Positions 35,576-47,500 of a DNA stretch of 64,000 bases are shown in pieces; the first letter of the stretch is position 1; every line of letters begins with the position of its first letter. The stretch comes from Erythroxylum novogranatense (taxonomy: Eukaryota > Streptophyta > Magnoliopsida > Malpighiales > Erythroxylaceae): NCBI GenBank assembly GCA_029891385.1, contig CM057235.1, positions 14,002,001 through 14,066,000 of the forward strand. Reading direction: 5' to 3'. A model generated the notes under the pieces. That model ran no database searches and was not told the DNA's origin. It saw only the letters and a list, made by a program, of their open reading frames with translations. Position numbers and translations under genes: made by a program.

Positions 35576-38500
35576 TTATGTGGAAGATGAAGCAGCCTTA
35601 ACTTGAGAGCTCCATAACGCATACTTGGCATTTTCCTTCTTAGATCTTCTCCACTCTCTCAATGCTGCAAGAAGGACGTGCATCCCAACTGGCAGGAAGA
35701 AGGGCTGCATAACATAAGTTTAAAAACATCATTACTCTTCTGCCCTTGTTCGTTAAACTCGATGCACCTCGCTAATCAACCACCCTAATGGACTTTAAAG
35801 CGAGAAAGACTGCTGTTGGCTCATGCTCGTGATGATTGCAAAGTAGCTTATGTTAGAGCCAAGGTCATGCGATTACATTTTGTCTACCCACATCATACTA
35901 CAGATTGATAATCAAGAGGGCTTCGAAATCAAATGGAATCATGAACAAAAGAAGAAATCTCTAGGAACATACCGAGTAGACTGCAAAGCAGTGCTCAAAC
36001 GAAAAGTAGCTGACAGACATTATAGATGGGTGGTAAAAAGCATCTTCTGCCAGAGATCTTGCTTGCCTTGAACACACTGACAAGAAGAGAATAAATTATT
36101 AGTTAGCCCATCTCCGATCATACAAAATGTAAGCGGAAGCTTTTACCAACTTGCAACAAGATCTACACAAACAAGTAATCTACAGTATTCTTACCAGCTG
36201 AGGCACCATAAGCCCCAATCGAGGCATTGGTATGAGCTGATTTCTCTGCCTCAAGGGAAAGCTTTACCTGATCAAAGAGAACAGAAAATCTGTACATCAG
36301 TTGTTTGACTCTCGCATCTAAAAGCAGTAGAATGGAAACTATGATGCGAAGTGCTGACAGCTCAAGCAGTGGCATCTAATTCAACCAAAAAGACCAGATA
36401 AAATATTGACTACATAGAAAAGCCTAAACATTCTATGAATCACAGGTCATGAAATACAAAGCGGTACCCATTGATAATGGAAAAGACCACGTATCTCGCA
36501 CCATATTGAAATGGAATAGGAAGGAACATTTGGAAAACCTAATAATACCATAGGGCAAAGACTTGACAAGGACACGAATAGAATAGATCCTTCAAGCAAG
36601 AACAAACTGTAAGGTTGACAGTTGGAAACATGGAGAGGAGAAGGAAGCTAAAATCCTTATTTAAATATTATATCTACTGACAGCCACGGTATACATTATT
36701 CAGTGAGATTACATTCCCTGTTTACTCATTTTGGGATCCATAAACTCAGTACCAAGCGTGCATACAAGTCAACAGAACTTTATGAAAATACTACCCCAAC
36801 TTACAGGCTTCTCTTCTATTGTTTACTTGCTTTGCTAGTTTATCCCTTTTAGGTGTGTTGAGCATGGAATCCAACTTGTTTATCATTAACAAAGAAAGTA
36901 ACGGTACCCAAACTCTAATTTTCACATAAAGATACCCCCATAACTGGTGAGTAGCCTTGACCCCCGAACACACTAAAAACTAATATATCCGTCTCTACGT
37001 GCTTTAAAATTTGTGTGTGCTTACAAAGCTACCTACAAAACCTGAATAGTATATAGTTGTAGATATATCCCAATACAAGTTTTGGATTGTACCATCATCA
37101 GAATATCCAGGATCAAACAGATATCTCCTTATCCCACTGAAATGTTTTATTGACCGGGTACAGAACAATTTGACTTTGCAGTATAGAAAATGTCATATAC
37201 TGCAAAATACAGATCAGGTAGAAAGCAACCTATGACTATCGCCTAAGTGCTCATAAATTTCACCAACGAATATGATACTTATCTAGGCAACTGACCTGCT
37301 TTCCAATATCATCCATAATAATCATCCTTGGCAATGATTGAACCTGCACGCATAATTTTCATCATAATAAGCAAAGAATCAAGTTGGATGAAGGTGATAT
37401 GAGTGCCCGAACGTACCAATCTTGAAAGAGAACTAAGGGTTGTGGCACTTGAATGAAGGCTGAAGCATGTATGCTGTCGAGATAAGAAATCCAGTTCCCT
37501 ATGGAAATCAGGGTGGAGAAGATGTTGAAGCAATACTTTTTTCAAGTTTCGAAACCTTCAGCAGTTATTATTTCACTATCACACATGTCTCAGAGATTAC
37601 ATTAAAGACAAAATGTTCTCACCAATAGTTTATAAGTGTCAATAATGAAGAAAGTAAATAACTTAAACAGAAAACAGCCTGTTAGGCAGTTGGAAATGGT
37701 TTGCATTTATTCACTTTCAAGTAATTCAGGTTTTGGCAAGCAAACTTATAATGTGAATCAGCTTGGATACCATGAGTTATACAAGTCTGAACTAGACTAG
37801 CCGCTCAGAAGATCATTTTTCTTACCATTCTGTGAAGCCACTTTCACTGGCTAAAAGGTTGTACGTGCTTGATGCACCCACATAAAGGCTATTAGATTTA
37901 AGACCAAAAAGTTGCCTGAATTGCCCCATAAAAACTTCGAAGATTTTATGAAGATCCTGTTTCAAAATGTTCACGTTTCAAATTTGGGAAACATTAACAG
38001 AAGCAATCTGCAGTAGTAACACACTGATTTTGAGTTATATCACACAACCATAAAATAATTATTTGCTCATTCATTTCTTTATGTGAACCATAAATGATAA
38101 CATTCATAAACAATGAAACTAATTATGAAAAGAGCATAATAAATGAGAATGAATCACCAGCTAACAGAAAATGATATCTGTTTTTGTGTAGGATCTAGTC
38201 ACAGGGCGACTCACAAGGAAATCCTCTTTTCCCTTGTTAGAGTTCTTCCCCTTCCTAGGCCCTAAGGTTGCTACTTAGAGAACTCATCTCTGAAAAACTT
38301 TCTGTCAACTGATTGTTAGCAAAATTATGACTGCCTTCTTATTCATCCTAATGCCCTATGAAATTGGCTAATACATGAGAGTTTTTAGGAAATAAAACAT
38401 AATAGGAATCAGATAACTTATTCTCTTACTAAAATAGACTTACAAAAATAATAGACTTCTTAAATGCGATAAATACTGCCTGGATAAGATAAGCACAACA

Positions 38501-41500
38501 GAAACATGAGAAAACTACTACAAAAATATAAGATAACTTCCTAATCAACTACTACCATCAGCCTCTAATTGCTATCCTTGTATCCTAAGAATATATCTGT
38601 TAAGTTACCAGTATAATGGTAGAAAATGATTAATAGTGTAGGTCCTGTATTCAGATGAAAATCGGCAGGAAGGAAATTACAAGCAACATTCGAGAGGTGA
38701 CCTTCTGTCCTTACACATATTCTATCCTAGTAAATTATGCCTACCTAATCTCCATTCCCCTTTGTCAACTAAATTTTCCCTGAACTAAAGCCCTACCCTA
38801 ATAACCATGCCACCTCATCCTTCTAGAATCTTGCCAGCAACAAAACAAACAACTAATAAAGCAGAAATAACAGATAGCAACCCTTCAGTATCAACCTTGG
38901 GCATTTGGGCTTTCCTCTAAATCGTTTGGCCCCTTTTCTTTACTCCTGAGCAAAAAAATCTTATCTGGAGGCCTATCAATACCCCTCACTTTGAGTGTCA
39001 CCTTGCCCTCAAGGTGAAAGATGCTAATTGATAGCAATACTGATAGCAATATGGGTCTTAAACTCATATTGACATATGCTAGGAGATTCACTAAGGTAGG
39101 GAGGAGTGAGTCACCAAACGGTTAGAGAAGTTAGTTAGAGGAGAGAGAGAGATAAGATACTATATATGGGAGGGGGTAGTAGAATAGGGTATCTTTTTGG
39201 CTATTGAACTTTCTCGGCTGTGAAGCTTGAGGGGCCATTGTTGGCTGGGCATAGACCTTGAGGAATTTCCTACGAGGCTATAGCTATTATCAATAATATT
39301 ACTATATTTCCACCCATTTTCTTATCATTGGTGCTTTCATTGAGAGCCCCAGTGTATGCAAACAAGGATGGCGCAACAGAAGTGGGAAGCGATGGAGGCA
39401 CGGATGACAGCAGTAGAGACGAAGTTGATGGACCATACGGTCCAGTTGGGCAACTTACATAAGGGAGTCGACGAGCTCTCTAGAGCGTTAGCGGCGATGC
39501 ACGCTGAAATGAGGGAAGGGTTCCAACGTCAAGCCACTCACCGGACACCAGAAGTCGGGTCGAGCTTGGTGGAGCGTGGGAAGTCGGTCCAGACAGAAGG
39601 GGGCAGTGGCGTCACATCCATGGCGTCGGAAGAGCACCAGCTCCGAGCCAAGAGGATAGAGCTCCCTCCATTCCAAGGTGAAGACCCGATCGGACGGGTC
39701 TCTTGAGCGGAGATGTACTTCGCTATTCAGGGGACTCCACCGGAGCTCCGGATACAGCTGGCTCAGATCTGCATGGACGGTATGACTTGGCACTGGTTTA
39801 AGGTGCTCTTAGCGTCGAGACCAGAGTTGGACTGGGAGACCTTCAAGAGGGCCTTGTTCGATCGGTATGGAGATCGTTACGTCGGGAACCCATTTTCTCA
39901 GCTGAAGGTGTTGACACAGCAGGGTACCGTGGATGAATATGTGGAGATCTTCGAGATGTTGATGGCTTAGGTTCCTCCTCTTCCCGAAGATCAATACATG
40001 GGACTCTTCCTTGGAGGGCTGCGAGAGGACATACGGCTGGAGGTAGTAGCGCTGGATCCTTCCTCTCGCTATCGTTTGATAACAGCAGCTCATGCGGTGG
40101 AGAGGAAGCTTACTCCACCAGCACACTTCAAGCCGACTGTGGGCTGGAGACCCACGGGCGGCCCACGAGTCGGGCCTCCCAACCCGACTGCAGGGAGACG
40201 CAACTGGGAGGGACCACGAACCGATATGGACCGACCCCAGGTGCCCACCAACAACGGCGCAAACCAATGGGGGACCCGGGAGGGAGGAGCTGATCGGCGT
40301 CCCGGCATGGAGAGGACCACCGACGGACGACCCAAGGGGACCAGACACCTTTCCTACCAGGAGTTGATGGAACGGCGAATCAAGGGCTTATGTTTCAAAT
40401 GTGGGCAACACTATAGCCCTAACCATATCTGCCCGGATAAACAACTACGGCTACTGATTTGGGAGGAAAACGAAGAAGAAGAGGGAACACCTTCTGGAGT
40501 TGAGCATAAAGAGGCGACCACAGTGGGAGAAGCATGGGAGATGGTCCATCGGTGCTAGACGAAGGGCCGAGGATGGGGAATTGGTTCAATCCAAGACTCT
40601 GAAAATGGAGGGCAAGTTATCAGGGATTCCCATCTTGCTCCTCATCGACAGTGGGGCAAGCAACAACTACCTGTCGCAGGACTTGGTGAATACCTTGGGG
40701 TTGCTTGGTCGTTCCAACAAATTGTTTATGGAGTGAAATTAGGAAATGGGACCAAGTGTTTTCACGGGGTAGGTGTAGGGATTGTCGGTGATAGTTGGGA
40801 ATGTGGAACCGAGGATGGATGTTTATATTTTGCAAATGGGAGGCATCGATCCGGTTTTGGGGCTGAATGGTTGGAAACTTTGGGAGAGGTAAGGATGGAT
40901 TTTAAGCGAAAACTGTGAGTGGGGATTTAAACATGGGAAAGAAGTAGTCACCTTGGGAGGCGAGGTGGTGAGCGGTCCCAACCGACTTGACCTTGCAAGG
41001 AGTGCTTCAACCAATCGCAATGGAGGTTCGAATGAGGATTCCAGTCTTGATGATGCTGCAGATGGTGGTGATTTGGAGTTAATTTTAAGACAAAAGGCTT
41101 TGGCAAATCTAAGAGGGTTCTGTGGAGGGTTCTCTTCCAATGCAAAGAGTTCGGTTGATCAAGAATATTGTTCTCAAAGAATACAGAAGATCCTGCTAAC
41201 CTTGCTGCACATACCGTCCGAAGAATCAAGAGCAGATTGTCGAATGGCTTGTGTTGTGGAAAGGAAACCAATTGAGGAAGCTTCATGGACAGCAATGTTC
41301 AAATACAGCAACAATTCCTCCCTTCGCCTTGAGGACAAGGCAGATTCTGTAGGGGGTGGAATTGATAGCAATACTGATAGCAATATGGGTCTTAAACTCA
41401 TATTGACATATGCTAGGAGATTCACTAAGGTAGGGAGGAGTGAGTCACCAAACGGTTAGAGAAGTTAGTTAGAGGAGAGAGAGAGATGAGATACTATATA

Positions 41501-44500
41501 TGGGAGGGGGTAGTAGAATAGGGTATCTTTTTGGCCATTGAACTTTCTCGGCTGTGAAGCTTGAGGGGCCATTGTTGGCTGGGCATAGACCTTGAGGGAT
41601 TTCCTACGAGGCTATAGCTATTATCAATAATATTACTATATTTCCACCCACTTTCTTATCACTAATTTATGCTGGATGGTGCCATAAGGCTCCCATGATG
41701 GCGCAAAATATAGCAAATTCTTGCATTTGATAGCACTTCAGTGGGACTAGTAGTCCTACCAAGGATGAACCAAAGAGAGCTTATGGTTCAACTTTTCATT
41801 CCAAATCAGCTTGAAGCACTGGAGGCATCTCTATGTTGGAGGCATTAGTACCTATCAAATCCTTAAGATGTAATACATGGAAAACCAAATGGATGGTGGC
41901 TGAGTCCAACAGTCCTAACTTGTATGCCACGGGATCAAATTTCTAAACAAATAGGTAGGGGCCGAAATAGCAGGGGGTTCATTTGTTTTCTTGGCTAGTG
42001 ATCTGCTATGGTAAAGGCGAATTTTCATGTAAACAAGATCATCAATTTGGAAGTGAACATCCTTTAGATGTTGGCTTGCCTGTTTTTTCATCCATTCATC
42101 TGCCACACTCAGATGCTCCTTGACTTCTTTAAGCATCAAGTTATGTTCTTTTAACTATTCCTCTACACTTTCATTATATGTACGCCGATTTGTATACCGC
42201 AGTAAAGGCAGTGGTTACCTTCCGTATACAATTTTAAAAGGCGTGAGCTTGGTGGCTTTGTCAAAAGTAGTGTTATACTAATATTCGCACCATGGTAACT
42301 GCTACAAAGACTTCGCAAGGAACTCCAAATTCACACACAAAATGAGTCAAAATCTAAGTACGATAGTTTTAACTTTTGCAATTCAACTCAACCTTACCAA
42401 ATTCCCCGTGTTTAAGGTGTTTCCCACAAAGGCCAAAGTAGACCCACGAATTTTACTTAGCCAACACAATAAAACGAATAGCAAGAAGAAGAAATAGATG
42501 CATAAAACTTTACAGCAAGATTGTCAACCTTTATATTTCTCTCAATCGATACAAAGGATAGAAAGCTCCAACTCTCTCTAATTTAATGAATGAGTTATTT
42601 ATATGCTTTTGGAGACTTATTGGGTAAGACTACAAGAAAGTGGGCACAAGGCCACTATGTCACTAACTTAGTGGTTGACATCCCTAACCACTTTAGGCAC
42701 TACTTTAGTGGGTGATTTACATAACTTACCACTATCCCACTTCTAACTAAAAGGAACATGTGATAAATGAAGATAAGACACCTCATCCATGTTCTTTGCC
42801 ATATCCTCCCACTTCTTCCATGATTCATCCCACTAACTTTGCCACATCAGCCATAATCTTCATCCAATGGTGAAGGTTAACCACGTTTCGAGCCAATTCA
42901 CACATGATTCGCCCAATGCTCACATATGGTCCAGTCATTCGTCCACGGTCCATCATTGGAGTATAATTTCGTCTTTAGTCCCACCAAAGACGTTTTAGGC
43001 AAGCCCAACTCACCCTAGTCAAGCCAATTAACACCCCACGGTCCACCAAAGCTAACCATGCTTGATCTTAATTGGTTAAGTTACCTTGGTTCCTTTAGCA
43101 TGCCTAATCCATGCTAGACGTTGGCCAAAGCTCACCAATGGCTAGCAAAAAAGGTCCTGCAATGTTGAGGGGCTAACAGTAAGCACCTGCAACTATGGGG
43201 ATGTGTCTATACAAAACAACAGGATAAGCTTCAACGCAATGGTTGATCACTTTAGTTTAGCAGTTCGTTTGGGGGAGTTTTGATAGAGTAAAGTAGGGAA
43301 TCTCCAGAAAAATGATCGGAATGTATTAATGAAACAGTTTAGAGCTATCGCTCCCCAGCCGAAGGCCGTACAATGGACAGAAATTAGAATAATCGATAAA
43401 TCTCTCATCATTGCTAACTAACATATATTCTCCTAGGAGGTACCCGTACACCCCACATAATATTCCCTTATTCTCCCTAACGGTTAACGTACGCATGCAT
43501 CACATTCCAACTCACACTCCAACTCACGCTCCAAATCATCAATCTCCTTCCACCTCAACGTCCCGCTTCTTCTTCCTCTGATAAACCAGTAACGGTTTCG
43601 GTTCATGTCTAACAATACGCTCTCCCTGGAAACAGACCTTGTCCACAAGGTCTGACTCAGGAAATTGTCCCCTAAAATCCGAACAGCTGATCCACGTAGC
43701 TTCATCAATTCCTTTGGCAGCCCACTTGACCAACAGTTGGTGACAAGGCATGGCAGGAGGGTCGAACGTCTTGGTCTCCAGGATGCACTCAGGAATGAAA
43801 CTTGGCTGTTCAACAAGTAAGGTGGAAGGAAGCTCACCTGAAACTTGATGGTCCCCTGCTGCCTGCTTAAGTTGAGAAATGTGAAAAATGGGATGGATCC
43901 GCGAAGTCATGGGCAAGTCTAGTTTGTACACCACCGGACTGAGTTTCTGCAGCACCCGAAATGGCCCATAATAACGCGGAGTGAGTTTATGATACACTCG
44001 TTGTGCAAGAGAGGTCTGGCGATGTGGACGGATCTTTAAGTACACCCAATCATCCACCTGGAACTCAACAGAACGCCTATGTTTATTGGCCTGCTTGGTC
44101 ATTCTATGCTGCGCCCGAAGCAAATTGTAACGGAGCTGCCTCAAAATTTCATTTCGGTCCTGATGGTCTGCTGCCACTGCTGCAATCTTGAATTCTCCCG
44201 GTAAATACTGAACAAGAGTAGGAGGTTTCCGATCATACACTACTTCAAAAGGAGTAGTTTGAGTGGCGCCTTGAAAATTGGTGTTATACCAATATTCGGC
44301 CCAATGCAACCAACGACTCCAAGCTTTAGGTTGTTCAGAAGAAAAGCATCGTAAGTAAGTTTCTAAACATCTATTCAAAACTTCCGTTTGGCCATCCGTC
44401 TCCGGATGGTAAGCGGTGCTCATCTTCAGATGGGTACCCCATCCTTTGAAGAATTCCAACCAAAAATTGCTCATAAATAAAGGGTCCCTATCACTAACAA

Positions 44501-47500
44501 TGGAGTGTGGTACTCCATGAAGCCTGACAATCTCCCTAGAAAAAACTTCAGCCACCGAACGTGCAGTAAATGGATGGCGAAGACCAATGAAATGGCCATA
44601 TTTACTCAAACGGTCGACTACTACCAACACACAATCAATTCCATGGGAACGAGGCATACCAGTGATGAAATCCATAGACAAATCCTCCCATACTTGAGTG
44701 GGTATGGGTAATGGTTGCAGTAACCCCGCAGGAGCTTGGGTGTTATATTTGTTGCGTTGACAGGTTGGACATTCAGCCACAAACCTCTGAATTTGTTTCA
44801 TCATCCCCACCCAATGGACGTTGGCAGCTACTCTTCGGTACGTCCTATAGGCTCCGGAATGTCCTCCTTGAGGGGTGCAATGGAACTCTTGAATTAACTT
44901 AGGAATCCACAAGGATGTAGCAGGTAAGAATAACTTCCCCATAAAAAAGATTCTGCCATTCACAATCTGATATTTCTTGAAATCAGCAGGGCAATCAATA
45001 ATCCGCCGTTTAAGTTTCTGGTAAGCCTCATCTGCTGCCAATTCTTTATCAAGATCTGTCCATTGGGTCCAGCAAGGGAAAGAAACTGCAGACAACTCTA
45101 CATCCTCCTGACGCCTGGACAACGAATCCGCAGCCCTGTTTAAGATGCCCGGCTTGTATTCGATGTCAAATTCATACCCAATCAGCTTGGCCACCCAGTT
45201 TTGCTGAGCCGGAGTCGTGATTTGCTGTTGAAGTAAATGCTTCAAGCTACAATGATCAGTACGCACAGTGAATTTGCCCCCTATGAGATATGGTCGCCAA
45301 TGTCGGATGGCCATTACAAGGGCCATCAACTCCTTTTCATAGGCTGGTTTAGCTAAATTCCGCGGCGCCAGACTCTTGCTGTAGAAGGCAATTGGTCGGC
45401 CTCCTTGCATTAATACTGCTCCTACCCCTCCCCCGGATGCGTCACATTCTACTACAAACGTTTGGTGGAAGTCGGGCATAGCTAGGATGGGTGCCGTAGA
45501 TAAAGCTTGTTGAAGTGTGGTAAAGGCGGTTTGCGCCTCAGCGGTCCATGAAAACTTATGAGAAGACTCCTTTTTCAGTAACTCGGTCAATGGACGTGCG
45601 ATGTTCCCATAGTTTTGTATAAACCGTCGGTAGTATCTGGTTAGGCCGAGGAAGGCCCTCACCCCTCTTACTGATCGAGGTTGAGGCCATGTGAGAATAC
45701 TCACCACCTTTGCCGGATCCATAGCAACACCATCCCCTGAAATTAAGTGGCCTAAATACTCAATTTTGGTATGCCCGAACTGACTCTTCTTTTTATTGAC
45801 AGCAAAGTGTTGCTCCTCCAATATTCCCAAAACCACCACTAAGTGATCCAGATGTTCCTCCCAATCCTTGCTATAAATGAGGATATCATCAAAGAATACC
45901 AGGACATACCGGCGCAAATACGGGCGAAAAAGCTCGTTCATTGTTGCTTGAAACGTAGCCGGTGCGTTCTTCAGCCCAAAAGGCATCACCTTGAATTCAT
46001 AATGCCCGGAGTGTGTTCTAAAGGCCGTTTTAGGAACATCTCCAGCTCGTACTCGAATCTGGTGGTATCCAGATCGTAAATCGACCTTGGAATAGAACCG
46101 AGCCCCATGTAATTCATCCAATAGTTCCTGTATTACCGGAATCGGATACTTATCTGCCACAGTCACCTTGTTCAGTTCCCTATAGTCTACACAGAACCTC
46201 CACCCTCCGTTTTTCTTCCTTACTAGCAAAACGGGACTAGAAAATGGCCCAAAACTTGGCTGAATGATACCTGTTGCCAGCATCTCGGATACTTGCCATT
46301 CTATTTCATCCTTTTGCGCGTGACCATAGCGATAAGGTTTGACGCTCACAGCAGTAACTCCTTGCTGCAAGGGTATACTATGGTCAATAGCACGTCGCGG
46401 AGGCAGGCCTGAAGGCTCATTAAACAGGTTTGCAAACCTCTGAAGTAGCTGTTGTAATTTCAACTCTTGTTCAACCGAACATTCCCCCTCAGCCGAATTC
46501 AGTTCCATCAACGATGCTTGCCAAATTACCAGGCCACAACTATTCGGACTTGATTTCTGCAGAAAACGAAGTGTTGCTGGAGCATTTACGAGAGAAGGAT
46601 CTCCATCTACCTTGACTGTTCGTCCACCAAACTGGAATTCCATAGTCATACGACCCCAGTTGGCTTTAACATCGCTTAATCAAGGTAACCACGAGACTCC
46701 CAAAATGAGGTCGACTCCACCTAAGGGAAACACAAAACAATCGACCAAAAACTTAGCTCCCCCAATTTCGACAGAAACATTCCGGTAGAGACCTTGGGTC
46801 TCTTCACGACGCCCATCTCCCAACCGCACGCCAGTCCGCACCGTTGGTTCAACATGGAGTCCCATCTTCTCAGCTGCCCTTTGAGTGACGAAACAATGGC
46901 TCGCCCCACTGTCGACCATAATAATCACGGCTACACCACAACCCAGCCCTCGTAGCTTCATGGTCTGGTGACTTCCACAACCACTGAGAGCAAAATAAGG
47001 AAGTTCGAGTCCCGTGAACTGCTGTTCGATCGGAAGTTCCTGTGGCTCCATCACCGGCGGCGCCTCCTCGCCCTTGTCCTCCGACGAATCGTCGTCGGCC
47101 AATATTACTGTGTGAAGCGAGGTCCCCTGACATTGGTGAAGAGGATGGTATGGTTGGAGGCAACGGTAGCAAAGCCCCTTTGCCCTAATTTCTTGGAACT
47201 CCTTTTGGGTAAACCGTCAGACTCCTCTGGTTGGGGCTGAACCCGTTTGGCCACTGGACCTAATACTACTACCTGCAGAATGAGCTGGCCCAGTGGTCCC
47301 CCTCCAGTGACTTCCGGATTGGGCCGCTCCTGCATTTGGGTAAGTTCCCCCAGCTCTAAAGCTACTCCTCCTGCCATCGGTAACTTGGAAGGTGGTCTGT
47401 GGCCCTTTATCCCCAACTACCGACCCTGCTTTCACCCCTAAGCCAAAGTCCTCACGTTGAAAATATGTCTGTACACTCTTCTTCTTGCCCAAAACCTCCT

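Larger units (their letters stand above)
39029..41661 (+). mobile_element. LTR element A, pol-deleted Ty3/gypsy, inserted in element B
   Basis: The two LTRs are 299 bp each (39029-39327 and 41363-41661) and start tgatagcaatactgatagca. They end ...cttatca. I count four differences between them, all transitions. A perfect 5-bp target duplication, ctaat, flanks the element (39024-39028 and 41662-41666). The phrase ttggtgctttcattgagagc follows the 5' LTR (primer-binding region) and a purine tract (tagggggtggaat) precedes the 3' LTR. The interior codes for gag, protease and the pol tail only. RT, RNase H and integrase are missing. Confidence 0.92.

Noticed and set aside
39809..40348. 179-codon minus-strand frame
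   Set aside because: It is antisense to the gag of element A. Its proline/glycine richness mirrors the gag linker.
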